Part shown: one piece after another, positions 27,659-36,393 of the stretch
Layout of the letters: every line of letters starts with the position of its first letter
Position numbering within the stretch: position 1 is the first letter of the stretch
NCBI RefSeq assembly: GCF_005116505.1
Contig: NZ_SWBR01000001.1
Location: forward strand, 744,001-808,000
DNA length: 64,000 bases
From: Pedobacter polaris
GTDB lineage: Bacteria; Bacteroidota; Bacteroidia; Sphingobacteriales; Sphingobacteriaceae
Reading direction: 5' to 3'
Made by a program: the position numbers and the translations under genes
Notes under the pieces: model-generated
Databases searched by the model: none
The model's input: only the letters and a program-made list of their open reading frames with translations
Told to the model about the DNA's origin: nothing

Positions 27659-28327
27659 ATGGCAACTAAAATCAGATTGCAAAGATTCGGTAAAAAAGGG
27701 AAACCTTTTTTCCACGTGGTAGTAGCAGATGCTCGCTCTCCAAGAGATGGTAAATTTATTGAGCGTTTAGGTTCTTATAACCCAAACACCAATCCTGCAA
27801 CTATCGAAATTAACTTCGAAAAAACTTTAGACTGGGTTAACAAAGGTGCACAACCTACGGATACCGCTCGTGCTATCCTTTCTTACAAAGGTGTTATGTA
27901 CAAAAAACACTTAGAAGGTGGCGTAAAAAAAGGGGCTTTAACAACTGAACAAGCAGACGCTAAATTTGCTCAATGGTTAGATGCTAAAGGTGGTCAAATT
28001 GAAGGTAAAAAAGACAGTTTAACTGCAACTAAAGGTGAAGCTAGAAAAGCTGCTTTAGCTGCTGAAGCTAAGAAAAATGCTGACCGTGCTGCTGCAATTG
28101 CATTGAAAAATGCTCCTGTAGCTGAAGAGGTTGTTGAAGAAGAAGTAGTTGCTGAAGAGGCTCCTGCTGCTGAAGCTGCAACTGAAGAAGTGGTAGCAGA
28201 AACTCCAGCTGTTGAAGAAACGGTTGCTGTAGCTGAAGAAGCTCCAGTTGCTGAAGAAGCTCCTGCTGTTGCTGAAGAAGCTCCTGCTGCTGAGGCTTCA
28301 ACTGAAGAAACAAAAGAAGAAGCATAA
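27659..28327 (+). CDS. rpsP: Ribosomal protein S16 with long C-terminal extension
   Basis: A 222-residue bS16. The normal core occupies about residues 1-85 (start MATKIRLQRFGKKGKPFF, then VVADARSPRDGKFIERLGSYNP). A Lys/Ala-rich helical segment follows to about residue 155, then an acidic tail of Glu-Glu-Ala-Pro-type repeats to the end. S16 assembles early into the 30S subunit; the tail is outside the conserved fold. Extended S16 is known in Bacteroidota, though this tail is long. It leads the conserved rpsP-rimM-trmD-rplS group and is followed by a terminator. Confidence 0.95.
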   Translation: MATKIRLQRFGKKGKPFFHVVVADARSPRDGKFIERLGSYNPNTNPATIEINFEKTLDWVNKGAQPTDTARAILSYKGVMYKKHLEGGVKKGALTTEQADAKFAQWLDAKGGQIEGKKDSLTATKGEARKAALAAEAKKNADRAAAIALKNAPVAEEVVEEEVVAEEAPAAEAATEEVVAETPAVEETVAVAEEAPVAEEAPAVAEEAPAAEASTEETKEEA

Positions 28328-28349
28328 TCATAGATTTGTTTTAACTTAT

Positions 28350-28383
28350 AATAGCGTTCCGGTTTTCGGGACGCTATTTTTAT
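28350..28383 (+). terminator. Rho-independent terminator
   Basis: AATAGCGTTCC (28350-28360) pairs with GGGACGCTATT (28368-28378), one G-U, followed by T-rich sequence. It lies between rpsP and rimM and could attenuate readthrough. Confidence 0.85.
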
Positions 28384-28420
28384 TTAACCTACACTCAAAT
28401 CCCCTATCGGGAATTTAACT

Positions 28421-28948
28421 ATGACTAAGGAAGAAGCGTTTTACATCGGCTATTTTACCAAAACAAAAGGCTTAAAAGGCGAATTGCAATTGTATTTTGA
28501 TTTTGATGCTTACGAGGATTTAGATTTAGATGTGCTATTTGCAGATATGAATGGTAAAATGGTCCCTTTTTTTGTAGCAAGTCATAAATTATATCCTAAC
28601 AGTACCGGTCTTTTTTATTTTGATGATTTGGACCATATTGATAAGGCGCAAGCTTTGGTTAAGAAAAAGGTTTACTTACCATTGTCTAAAATGCCGGAGA
28701 GAGGTGAAGATGATTTCACTTACGAGGATTTGAAAGGATTTATTGTGTCTGATGAAACCCAGGGTGAGCTTGGAGAAATACTTGAAGTCAATGAATATCC
28801 ACAACAATTTGTAGCAACTGTTTTATATAAAGAGAAAGAGATTTTATTCCCTTTAAATGAAGATATGATTATAGAAATTGACGAGGATGAGAAAACATTG
28901 CTGGTAGATTTACCAGAAGGATTGCTAGATCTTTACCTTAACGCATAA
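28421..28948 (+). CDS. rimM: Ribosome maturation factor RimM
   Basis: A 175-residue 30S maturation factor that binds S19 and helps build the 16S 3' domain. The N-terminal RimM barrel begins FYIGYFTKTKGLKGELQLYF, and the C-terminal PRC-barrel ends with the LLVDLPEGLLDLY signature. It follows rpsP after a terminator. The usual next gene, trmD, is displaced by about 2 kb. Confidence 0.95.
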   Translation: MTKEEAFYIGYFTKTKGLKGELQLYFDFDAYEDLDLDVLFADMNGKMVPFFVASHKLYPNSTGLFYFDDLDHIDKAQALVKKKVYLPLSKMPERGEDDFTYEDLKGFIVSDETQGELGEILEVNEYPQQFVATVLYKEKEILFPLNEDMIIEIDEDEKTLLVDLPEGLLDLYLNA

Positions 28949-28986
28949 AAATTGAAACAATAAATAGATTTTTTCGTTGAATATAA

Positions 28987-29631
28987 ATGAAACGCCTAAC
29001 GCTATTTGCCCTATTAATTGTTCTGTTTTCTGCTTGTAATAATCAGAAAGATAATAAAGAAGAAACAACCACTAAAGTTGTAGATACTATTAAAGAAGAC
29101 TCGCCAAAAGATGATGGTGATGGTTTATCACAGCAAGACTCTATCAAAGCGACTGGAAGACAAGTTTTAGTTTTCCTTAAAGAAAATAACTTTCAAGAAC
29201 TCAGCAAATATTTTTCGAGCATGGGTGTTCGATTTTCGCCATATGGTTTTATTGATACCGCTAAGTCTAAAAAACTCACGCCAGAAGACTTTCTAGAATC
29301 TATTGGTAAAAAGTGGGTGCTTACCTGGGGAAACTTCGATGGTACAGGCGATCCTATTAAACTTACTATTCCTGCCTATCTTAAAAAGTTTGTTTATAAT
29401 GCTGATTATTTAAATGCCGAAGCAGTTGGATATGATGCAATTATGAAACAAGGAAATTCGAGAAACAATATAAAAGAGCTTTATCCCCGTCATCATTTTA
29501 TAGACTATCATTTTAGTGGATTCGACCAAAAAAATCAAGGAATGGATTGGACAAGCCTTAGATTGGTCTTTGAAAAAGAAGATGGCCAATATTTTTTGAC
29601 AGCAATAATCCACGATCAGTGGACAATTTAG
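28987..29631 (+). CDS. Putative lipoprotein
   Basis: A 214-residue protein with a lipoprotein signal (lipobox LFSAC, Cys17), a charged Lys/Glu/Asp linker, and a mixed alpha/beta domain (about residues 50-214). The sequence resembles proteins predicted to sit in the outer or inner membrane facing the periplasm. I recognise no family. It lies 38 bases after rimM, so it is probably read through from it, and separates rimM from trmD. Confidence 0.8.
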   Translation: MKRLTLFALLIVLFSACNNQKDNKEETTTKVVDTIKEDSPKDDGDGLSQQDSIKATGRQVLVFLKENNFQELSKYFSSMGVRFSPYGFIDTAKSKKLTPEDFLESIGKKWVLTWGNFDGTGDPIKLTIPAYLKKFVYNADYLNAEAVGYDAIMKQGNSRNNIKELYPRHHFIDYHFSGFDQKNQGMDWTSLRLVFEKEDGQYFLTAIIHDQWTI

Positions 29632-29645
29632 CCCTTTTTAAACAA

Positions 29646-29712
29646 TTTGTAAAATAATTTAATCTTTTTGTAAAATAAACTTGACTTTAATGTCAATTTT
29701 GCTTTACATTTG
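29646..29712 (+). promoter_or_regulatory. Promoter with direct repeats and overlapping dyad
   Basis: A perfect -7 TACATTTG (29705-29712) lies 21 bases after a TTG (29681-29683). That TTG is part of the dyad TTGAC-N6-GTCAA (29681-29696). Upstream, TTTGTAAAATAA occurs twice exactly 21 bases apart (29646 and 29667). This is the region ahead of the membrane protein/XRE pair and looks like an autoregulatory operator. Confidence 0.5.
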
Positions 29713-29771
29713 TTCAAACAAACTTGATGCGCAATCTTGTAGTCTATTGTAGAACTTAAAAGATTTAAAAA

Positions 29772-30653
29772 ATGAAAAGTAAATTCTTGTTTCCAGCATG
29801 GTGTGGTATTGTTGGTTACCTAATGACAATCCCGGGATTTATCTTGGGTTATTGTTATACATTTAAAAACTATAAAATCCCAGGTTTTGGCTTTCAAATG
29901 AGAGAACAGAATCGATTATTCGAACCTGTTTTCGAAAACTTTACCAATGAGCTAGCCATCTTTTTAGTAGTTATTGGGCTGGTTTTAATTGCTTTTTCAA
30001 AAAGTAAAAGAGAAGATGAATTAAGTGCCAAATTAAGGCTAAATGCCCTGTATTGGGGTATAATGGTTTATTATGTATGCTATATTTTGGTATTATTACT
30101 TAGTATTACCGTCGGAGAAATTCCTTTTATAGGTGATCATGCTTCAGAGATTAATATCTTTACGCCATTGCTCATCTTTATTTTTAGGTATTATTATTTA
30201 AAGTACTTTAACAAGGAAAGTTATTTAATGAGCGAGCCCAAATTTCTTCCGAACAGACCCTTTAAAAGAATTGCTGTTTTTGGCGCCTTATCATCTGCTT
30301 TAATTTTTACAGTATTTTTGTTTTTAGTAAAATCAGAGCTAAGTGATACCCTTATCAAAGGGGTTTACTCATTAATGATTTTATGCTCTTTAGTATGGGT
30401 ATATGTTAAAAACAGGGTTGAGGATGAAATGACTATGCAACTTAGACTAGAAAGCCTGCAACTGGCTGTTTATTTTAATTACGGAGTGCTTTTGTTGGCT
30501 ACTATTTTTTTCTATTCATTTAGTTACTTAGTAGTACTGCTTTTTGCACAATTTTCTTTACTATTATTTTTCATCATTAGAATGGAATATGTCAATTACA
30601 AAAACAATAAACAATTGAATGCTTTGGAGGAAGGAATGGGTTATGAAAAATAA
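29772..30653 (+). CDS. Polytopic membrane protein paired with XRE regulator
   Basis: A 293-residue protein with about eight membrane helices in two similar halves, each followed by a short cytoplasmic segment containing a RxxDE(L/M)xxxLRLxxL pattern (near residues 80 and 220). I cannot assign a named family. The internal repetition suggests an ancient duplication. It overlaps the XRE regulator gene by 11 bases, so the two act together. Such membrane protein/small XRE pairs occur in many bacteria, but the signal is unknown. Confidence 0.75.
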   Translation: MKSKFLFPAWCGIVGYLMTIPGFILGYCYTFKNYKIPGFGFQMREQNRLFEPVFENFTNELAIFLVVIGLVLIAFSKSKREDELSAKLRLNALYWGIMVYYVCYILVLLLSITVGEIPFIGDHASEINIFTPLLIFIFRYYYLKYFNKESYLMSEPKFLPNRPFKRIAVFGALSSALIFTVFLFLVKSELSDTLIKGVYSLMILCSLVWVYVKNRVEDEMTMQLRLESLQLAVYFNYGVLLLATIFFYSFSYLVVLLFAQFSLLLFFIIRMEYVNYKNNKQLNALEEGMGYEK

Positions 30654-30843
30654 TTTAAGAGTACAAAGAGCAATCAAAAATATAACTCAAGCCGAGTTAG
30701 CCGACTTAATTCAAGTTTCAAGACAAACTATCAATACGATTGAGTCTGGTAAATATGTGCCATCAACTGTGTTGGCATTAAAAATGGCAAGGGTTTTTAA
30801 TGTTCGGGTAGAAGAGATTTTCGATTTGGAAGAAGGGGATTAA
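30643..30843 (+). CDS. XRE-family helix-turn-helix regulator
   Basis: A 66-residue Cro/CI-type DNA-binding protein consisting of only the five-helix HTH: LRVQRAIKNITQAELADLIQ, recognition region VSRQTINTIESGKY, and a short EEIFDLEE tail. The start at 30643 (MKNNLRVQ) is preferred to one 24 bases upstream, because it fits the family and overlaps the upstream stop by 11 bases, with a GGAGG stretch 12 bases ahead. It probably represses its own operon through the sites at 29646-29712. Confidence 0.9.
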   Translation: MKNNLRVQRAIKNITQAELADLIQVSRQTINTIESGKYVPSTVLALKMARVFNVRVEEIFDLEEGD

Positions 30844-30908
30844 AAGATTAGCGTTTGACGCTATGCGGTAAGCAATTTAACGTTCATCGCATAACGCCAA
30901 ACAATTAT

Positions 30909-30916
30909 TACCTTTG
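30909..30916 (+). promoter_or_regulatory. -7 element TACCTTTG, leaderless arrangement
   Basis: An exact TAnnTTTG match followed by CAAC and the ATG of trmD at 30921, so transcription would start at or next to the start codon. Confidence 0.6.
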
Positions 30917-30920
30917 CAAC

Positions 30921-31595
30921 ATGCGTTTCGATATCATTTCAGTTTTGCCAGATTTATTAACAAGTCCTTTTGCTCATTCTATTTTACAGCGGGCACAAAA
31001 AAAAGGAGTTGCAGAAATTGTGGTGCATAATTTAAGAGATTACGCTACTAACAAACAAAAAAGTGTTGATGACTATCCTTATGGTGGTGGGAGTGGAATG
31101 ATTATGTCTATTGAACCATTTGCCTTATGTATAGAGAAGCTAAAAAGCGAAAGAGATTACGACGAAGTAATTTTTATGAGTCCTGATGGGGAAACGCTTA
31201 ATCAAACTATTGCCAACCAACTGTCAACGCTAAAAAATGTTATCATTTTATGTGGCCATTATAAAGGAATAGACCAAAGGATTAGAGACATTTTTGTAAC
31301 CAGGGAAATTTCTATCGGCGATTATGTACTAAGTGGTGGAGAGTTGCCGGCTGCGGTGGTGGTAGATGCAGTAGTTCGCTTAATTCCGGGGGTTTTAAAT
31401 GATGAGACTTCTGCGCTTTCTGACAGTTTTCAGGGAGAGTTGCTAGATGCGCCTAATTATACGAGGCCGGCAGATTGGCGTGGACATAAGGTGCCCGACA
31501 TCCTGTTAAGTGGTCATGAAGCAAAAATAAATAACTGGCGCCATGACGAGGCATTAAAGCGCACTCAAGAGCGTAGACCCGATCTTTTGAAATGA
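30921..31595 (+). CDS. trmD: tRNA (guanine37-N1)-methyltransferase TrmD
   Basis: A 224-residue SPOUT methyltransferase that makes m1G37 in tRNA and so guards the reading frame. The trefoil-knot SAM site shows as LCGHYKGID and [14 protein letters not shown]; the early YGGGSGMIM motif and the C-terminal helical domain are intact. The ATG at 30921 gives the standard [12 protein letters not shown] start; a TTG 66 bases upstream would add unrelated residues. It has its own promoter, in keeping with its separation from rimM. Confidence 0.96.
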   Translation: MRFDIISVLPDLLTSPFAHSILQRAQKKGVAEIVVHNLRDYATNKQKSVDDYPYGGGSGMIMSIEPFALCIEKLKSERDYDEVIFMSPDGETLNQTIANQLSTLKNVIILCGHYKGIDQRIRDIFVTREISIGDYVLSGGELPAAVVVDAVVRLIPGVLNDETSALSDSFQGELLDAPNYTRPADWRGHKVPDILLSGHEAKINNWRHDEALKRTQERRPDLLK

Positions 31596-31674
31596 TTTAT
31601 CAATGTGGAAAACACGTGATTTGTTAGAAAATAAATTATTTTTAAAATGGACTTTTATTTTTAAAATAAATTTC

Positions 31675-31712
31675 CTAATATTGCAGTCCGATTTTAAACA
31701 ACCAAAAATCGG
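31675..31712 (+). promoter_or_regulatory. Leader hairpin of rplS with promoter box
   Basis: A TAATATTG box (from about 31676) resembles the -7 consensus. Directly after its expected start site, CCGATTTT (31688-31695) pairs perfectly with AAAATCGG (31705-31712) around a nine-base loop. No T-run follows, so it is not a terminator. An autoregulatory L19 leader is possible. Confidence 0.45.
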
Positions 31713-31729
31713 CTTAATAGCTTAAAATC

Positions 31730-32077
31730 ATGGATTTAGTAAAATTTGTAGAAGAGCAGGTAATCGCGAAAAATGAGTTTCCTTCTTTCAAATCAGGAGA
31801 TACAGTGAGTGTTCACTATAAAATTCGCGAGGGTAATAAAGAACGTATTCAAATTTATCAAGGTGTTGTTATTCAACGTAACAGTGCTGGTGCAAACGAA
31901 ACGTTTACTGTTCGTAAAATGAGTAATGGTGTTGGTGTAGAGCGTATCTTCCCAATTAATTCTCCAAATATTGATAAAGTAGAAGTTAACAGTCACGGTA
32001 AAGTGCGTAGAGCTAAATTGTTCTATTTACGTGAATTAACTGGTAAAGCTGCTCGTATCAAATCTTTAAGAAAATAA
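31730..32077 (+). CDS. rplS: Ribosomal protein L19
   Basis: A 115-residue bL19 at the 30S-50S interface. The core is [23 protein letters not shown], then [14 protein letters not shown] and the basic [20 protein letters not shown] tail. Length is normal. It follows trmD by 134 bases with a separate promoter-like box, and a terminator closes it. Confidence 0.97.
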   Translation: MDLVKFVEEQVIAKNEFPSFKSGDTVSVHYKIREGNKERIQIYQGVVIQRNSAGANETFTVRKMSNGVGVERIFPINSPNIDKVEVNSHGKVRRAKLFYLRELTGKAARIKSLRK

Positions 32078-32097
32078 TATTCTTTCTAAGAAAATAT

Positions 32098-32131
32098 AAC
32101 CTTCACGATTAGTTTCGTGGAGGTTTTTTTG
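32098..32131 (+). terminator. Rho-independent terminator after rplS
   Basis: AACCTTCACGA (32098-32108) with TCGTGGAGGTT (32115-32125), one A-G-type mismatch position read as wobble, followed by TTTTTTT. Confidence 0.85.
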
Positions 32132-32135
32132 TTTA

Positions 32136-32143
32136 TATCTTTG
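32136..32143 (+). promoter_or_regulatory. -7 element TATCTTTG
   Basis: An exact consensus match 22 bases before the ATG of the dehydrogenase gene, so it has a short leader of about 18 bases. Confidence 0.6.
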
Positions 32144-32165
32144 CGCCACCAAATAGAAATCAAAA

Positions 32166-33392
32166 ATGAAAGCATTACTTAAGAAATACGAAGAAAAGCA
32201 ACCAGAGATTGTTTTTGAATGGAAAGACAAAGAATCGGAAGCTGAAGGCTGGGTTGTGATTAATTCTTTGCGAGGAGGTGCTGCTGGTGGTGGTACCCGC
32301 ATGCGTAAAGGATTAGACAAGCGTGAGGTAGAATCTCTTGCTAAAACAATGGAGGTTAAGTTTACTGTTTCTGGTCCTCCAATTGGTGGTGCTAAATCTG
32401 GAATAAATTTTGACCCTGCAGACCCTCGTAAAAAAGAAGTTTTAGAGCGTTGGTATAAAGCAGTAATGCCTTTGTTGAAAAGCTACTATGGTACTGGTGG
32501 AGATTTAAATATTGATGAAATTCATGAAGTGATCCCAATTACAGAAAGTTATGGCTTATGGCATCCTCAAGAAGGTGTAATTAGTGGTCACTATCAGGCG
32601 AGAGAAAATGAACGTATTCACCAAATCGGGCAGTTAAGATATGGTGTTTCTAAAGTATTAGAAGATTTAGATTATACACCAGACATTAAAAGAAAGTATA
32701 AAGTTGCAGATATGATTACCGGTTATGGTGTTTCAGAATCTATTAGACATTATTACAATATCTGGGGTGGAGAATTAGCGGGCAAAAAGGCAATTATACA
32801 AGGATGGGGAAATGTTGCGGCTGCTGCCGGATATTATTTAGCGCAACAGGGCGTTAAAATTGTAGGTATTATTGATCGTGTTGGAGGTTTAATTAAAGAA
32901 GAAGGATTTACAGAAGCGGAGATAAAAACACTATTTAACAATAGAGTAAATAATACTTTGGTAGCGGATAATTTAATTCCTTTTGATGAAGCTAGTGAGA
33001 AGGTGTGGAATGTAGGAGCAGAGATTTTTGTGCCCGCTGCTTCATCTAGATTAGTTCAGCAAGCCGAAGTAGATAAAATGATTAATGGGGGCTTAGAAGT
33101 AATCGCATGCGGTGCTAATGTTCCTTTTGCCGATAAAGAGATATTCTTTGGAAGTATCATGGAGCATGCAGATAATCATGTTGCGGTAATTCCAGATTTT
33201 ATTGCAAATTGTGGCATGGCTAGAGTTTTTGCCTATTTAATGCAGCGTAATGTAGAAATGAGTGATGATGCTATTTTTTCTGATGCTTCCTCTATAATTA
33301 AAGATGCTTTGCAGGCGGTTTATGTAACCTCTAATAAAAGAACAAACTTATCAAGTACGGCATTCGAAATCGCATTAAAGCAATTGGTATAA
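32166..33392 (+). CDS. Glu/Leu/Phe/Val family dehydrogenase
   Basis: A 408-residue amino-acid dehydrogenase that interconverts an amino acid with its 2-oxo acid and ammonia using NAD(P). The catalytic region is GPPIGGAKSGI (active-site Lys) with the TGGDLNIDE block; the nucleotide-binding Rossmann motif is IQGWGNVAAAAGYYL; the C-terminal VIPDFIANCGM block is typical. I cannot choose between glutamate and branched-chain specificity by eye. It is directly followed by the mscS-type gene, with no gap (33392/33393). Confidence 0.9.
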   Translation: MKALLKKYEEKQPEIVFEWKDKESEAEGWVVINSLRGGAAGGGTRMRKGLDKREVESLAKTMEVKFTVSGPPIGGAKSGINFDPADPRKKEVLERWYKAVMPLLKSYYGTGGDLNIDEIHEVIPITESYGLWHPQEGVISGHYQARENERIHQIGQLRYGVSKVLEDLDYTPDIKRKYKVADMITGYGVSESIRHYYNIWGGELAGKKAIIQGWGNVAAAAGYYLAQQGVKIVGIIDRVGGLIKEEGFTEAEIKTLFNNRVNNTLVADNLIPFDEASEKVWNVGAEIFVPAASSRLVQQAEVDKMINGGLEVIACGANVPFADKEIFFGSIMEHADNHVAVIPDFIANCGMARVFAYLMQRNVEMSDDAIFSDASSIIKDALQAVYVTSNKRTNLSSTAFEIALKQLV

Positions 33393-34523
33393 ATGGATAA
33401 TAAATTTTTTGAACAGGTTATTTGGGGAAATACAATTCAGGCTTATTGCATGTTTGTGGGCATTATTTTAATCGGACTTTTATTGAAGAAGTTCGTGTCT
33501 AAAGTAATTAGCCAGTTGCTATTTAAGTTATTCAAGAAATTTGCAGACGAAGTTAAAATAGACACTTTCATCGCCTTGCTTTTAAAACCATTTGAGTTTT
33601 TTATTACGTTAACTTCTTTATATTTAGCCATTAACCAATTAAAGCATCCGCTTGAGGTTACGGTGTTCCATTATAATAGATTGGTTGATAAAGTAAAAGT
33701 TAGAGAGATTTTTACTTTTGGTGAGTTGCTAGATAAGATCTTTCTTTTTTTAATCATACTTTCATTCTTCTGGATTATTTTAAGAATAATAGACTTTATA
33801 GCTCACGTATTTACTTATAGAGCAATAAAATCTGAGAACAAGGCAGATGATCAACTGGTTCCGTTTTTAAAAGAACTGTTTAAGTTTATCATTTACTTTA
33901 TAGGCTTTTTTGTATTATTAGGCTACGTTTTTGAAGTAAATGCGCTTAGTTTAATTACAGGTTTAGGTATTGGCGGTATCGCCATTGCCTTAGCTGCTAA
34001 AGAAAGCTTAGAGAACTTAATTGGCTCATTTACCATATTCATTGACAAACCTTTTACTGTTGGCGATCTGGTAAAAGTAGATGGCGTTGAGGGAACAATT
34101 GAAAAGGTTGGATTTAGAAGTACAGTTTTACGAAGCACAGATAAAACAACAATTATTATTCCCAATAGGGCGATGATTGATGGTGTTTTAGAGAATATGA
34201 CTCGTAGGAATTACCGTAGGGTTAAATTCAATATTGGGATTACTTATGAAACCAATGCCGAAAGTATCAGAAGCATAATAGAAGATATCAATCAGTGTTT
34301 AATTGAAAACCCCCACACTACAGATGCTGCAGTTACGCTTGATAGTTTTGCTGATTCTTCTTTAAGCATCCAAATTTTATACTTGGTAGAAAATATTGAA
34401 TTTAATGACTATTTAAAAGTTAAGGAAGAGGTTAACTTTAAGATTATAGACATTGTACAAAAACATGGTTCAGACTTCGCATACCCAACGCAAAGAACAG
34501 TAAGTTCGGAGAAGAAATCTTAA
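33393..34523 (+). CDS. MscS-family mechanosensitive ion channel
   Basis: A 376-residue channel with four or so N-terminal helices, then the pore helix GLGIGGIAIALAAKESLENL with the small-residue pattern of MscS TM3, a beta domain starting SFTIFIDKPFTVGD, and a C-terminal alpha/beta domain. MscS channels release osmolytes in hypo-osmotic shock. It abuts the dehydrogenase gene and is probably cotranscribed. No terminator is visible; a repeat-filled gap follows. Confidence 0.93.
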   Translation: MDNKFFEQVIWGNTIQAYCMFVGIILIGLLLKKFVSKVISQLLFKLFKKFADEVKIDTFIALLLKPFEFFITLTSLYLAINQLKHPLEVTVFHYNRLVDKVKVREIFTFGELLDKIFLFLIILSFFWIILRIIDFIAHVFTYRAIKSENKADDQLVPFLKELFKFIIYFIGFFVLLGYVFEVNALSLITGLGIGGIAIALAAKESLENLIGSFTIFIDKPFTVGDLVKVDGVEGTIEKVGFRSTVLRSTDKTTIIIPNRAMIDGVLENMTRRNYRRVKFNIGITYETNAESIRSIIEDINQCLIENPHTTDAAVTLDSFADSSLSIQILYLVENIEFNDYLKVKEEVNFKIIDIVQKHGSDFAYPTQRTVSSEKKS

Positions 34524-35078
34524 ATAAAGAGTACTAAGTCGAGAGTCAATAATTATTTGAAAAGCAATTACTGTGCTATTCTTAACGTTAGTCGGGCTTT
34601 ATGCTAAATCTTTTTGTTTTTAGCTTTTGCAACTTTCTTTCTGCCCTAATATTAAAGCTGTCAAAGCTTAAGAAAAACAAAAAGGATACCGCTACAATCC
34701 CGTTTAGAGAACTTGGCTTTGGGCAACTATTTAGGGCTGCAAACCGCCAGACCTGCAAGCTTTACTAAATTGCTCGTCATTGCGGATATAATTTGGCAAA
34801 AAGGAGATTGCGCCACGGTCATTACGATGAAGAATCAGAGAATGAACCTCGAAATGACGTAATTCATTAAGTTTTTATTAGCGAAATGCTTTGCAACTAT
34901 TTAGGGCTGCAAACTGTCAAGACCTGCAACTTTATTAACTAAACCCGATTGAAATGGAAACCAAATTCTTCATTTGGTTGAAATACAAAGCGGGACTACA
35001 ATTCCCAAGAGTTACTGACAATGTTTTTATAAAAGTCAACGAATGAGATTGCTTCTTGCCTCGCAATGACGATTTTTG
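34524..35078 (+). repeat. Repeat-rich intergenic region
   Basis: 555 bases without a gene. It holds an inverted repeat CTTTTTGTTTTT (34610-34621)/AAAAACAAAAAG (34673-34684), the core AAAAGGATACCGCTACAATC (34680-34699), and a 46-base direct repeat: 34723-34768 and 34892-34938 both begin GCAACTATTTAGGGCTGCAA and share ACCTGCAA and TTTA blocks. Short blocks such as CGAAATGACG (34851) recall other repeats in the window. Confidence 0.7.
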
Positions 35079-35738
35079 CTAGCTTAATTCTGCTAAAACT
35101 GTAATTCCGCCTTTTACTACTTGATCTAATTGTAGATTTACTTTAGTGCCAACAGGTAAAAAAATGTCTACCCTAGAACCAAATTTAATAAACCCAAATT
35201 GTTCAGTTTGTACAACTTGGTCACCTTCTTTTATATACCATACAATTCTACGAGCCAATGCCCCAGCAATTTGTCTATATAATATTGGAGTGCCATTTTT
35301 ATGTTCAACAACCGTAGTGGTACGCTCGTTCTCTGTACTAGATTTTGGGTTCCAAGCAGCAAGGTATTTACCTGGATGATATTTAAAGAATTTAACCACG
35401 CCAGAAATTGGATTACGGTTAATATGCACATTAACTGGAGACATAAAGATGGAAACCTGTAAACGTTTATCCTTAAAATATTCACCTTCTTCAGTCTCTT
35501 CAATAACTACAACTTTACCGTCTGCTGGGCAAATCACTAAGTTTTCTCCGTTAGTGAAAGTTCTTTTAGGGTTTCTAAAAAATTGTAAAACGATAACGAA
35601 TAAAGCAAGTGATAAAATGTAAACAGCCCAACGTAGCCAAGCCAAATCAGCAAATTTATAATCTACAAAGGCATTAAGTAACATTATAAATAATACTGTA
35701 AGCGCAATGGTGGTATAGCCTTCTTTATGTATAGTCAT
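35079..35738 (-). CDS. psd: Phosphatidylserine decarboxylase
   Basis: A 219-residue Psd of the short type, which makes phosphatidylethanolamine at the membrane. Two N-terminal helices (about residues 8-50) are followed by the catalytic domain with CPADGKVVVIEE, MSPVNVHINRNPISG and the self-cleavage motif FGSRVDIFLP, whose Ser becomes the pyruvoyl group. The expected partner pssA is not in the window. It is followed by psd-to-hpt spacing of about 110 bases, so hpt is likely a separate unit. Confidence 0.95.
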   Translation of the reverse strand: MTIHKEGYTTIALTVLFIMLLNAFVDYKFADLAWLRWAVYILSLALFVIVLQFFRNPKRTFTNGENLVICPADGKVVVIEETEEGEYFKDKRLQVSIFMSPVNVHINRNPISGVVKFFKYHPGKYLAAWNPKSSTENERTTTVVEHKNGTPILYRQIAGALARRIVWYIKEGDQVVQTEQFGFIKFGSRVDIFLPVGTKVNLQLDQVVKGGITVLAELS

Positions 35739-35846
35739 TGATTTTATTTTTAGTGAGGCAAAAATCGGAAAAAAAACTGATAAAATAGCGATTTTAGATT
35801 GACGAATTACTGTTAACTATGCCAATTTTAGATTGTAATTTTAAAT

Positions 35847-36383
35847 CTATATGGCTCTATAAATATCTTTTAAGTTTCTGCCTAATCCATCATAATCTAA
35901 TCCATAACCAACAACAAATTCATTAGGAATTTCGAAGCCCACATAGGCTAGCTCTTCAATTGGTTGTAAAAGAGCGGCAGGCTTAAACAATAAGCTACAA
36001 ACTCTTACTGAAGCTGGCTTTTGGGCATGGACTTTTTCTAGGATGTATTGAAGTGTTAAGCCAGAATCAACAATATCTTCCACTATAATAACGTCTCTAT
36101 CTTTTAAATCATCTGGCAAACCAAAGGCCTCTTTAATTTTTCCTGTACTTTCTGTACCATGATAAGAGGCGACTCTAATGAAACCAACTTCACAAGAGAT
36201 GTCTATTTCCTTTAGCAAATCTGCCATGAACAAAAAGCTACCATTTAACACGCCAATAAAAACAGGACATTTTGCTTCATAATCAACATTTAACTGTATG
36301 CCAATCAATCTTGTACGCTTACTTATGGTTTCGTTTTCTAGAAAAATTTCGAAACCCTTTTCATGTATTTGAATTTTGTTCAT
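35847..36383 (-). CDS. hpt: Hypoxanthine phosphoribosyltransferase
   Basis: A 178-residue purine-salvage enzyme joining hypoxanthine or guanine to PRPP. The PRPP loop is VIIVEDIVDSGLTLQYI, preceded by the GVLNGSFLFMADL segment and followed by the YVGFEIPNEFVVGYGLDYDG purine-binding block. Length is normal. It lies 10 bases downstream of the transglycosylase gene and is cotranscribed with it. Confidence 0.95.
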   Translation of the reverse strand: MNKIQIHEKGFEIFLENETISKRTRLIGIQLNVDYEAKCPVFIGVLNGSFLFMADLLKEIDISCEVGFIRVASYHGTESTGKIKEAFGLPDDLKDRDVIIVEDIVDSGLTLQYILEKVHAQKPASVRVCSLLFKPAALLQPIEELAYVGFEIPNEFVVGYGLDYDGLGRNLKDIYRAI

Positions 36384-36393
36384 TTAGATTTAT

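Noticed and set aside
28068..28331. Minus-strand open frame rich in Gln and Leu
   Set aside because: It is the antisense reading of the Ala/Glu repeats in the S16 tail.
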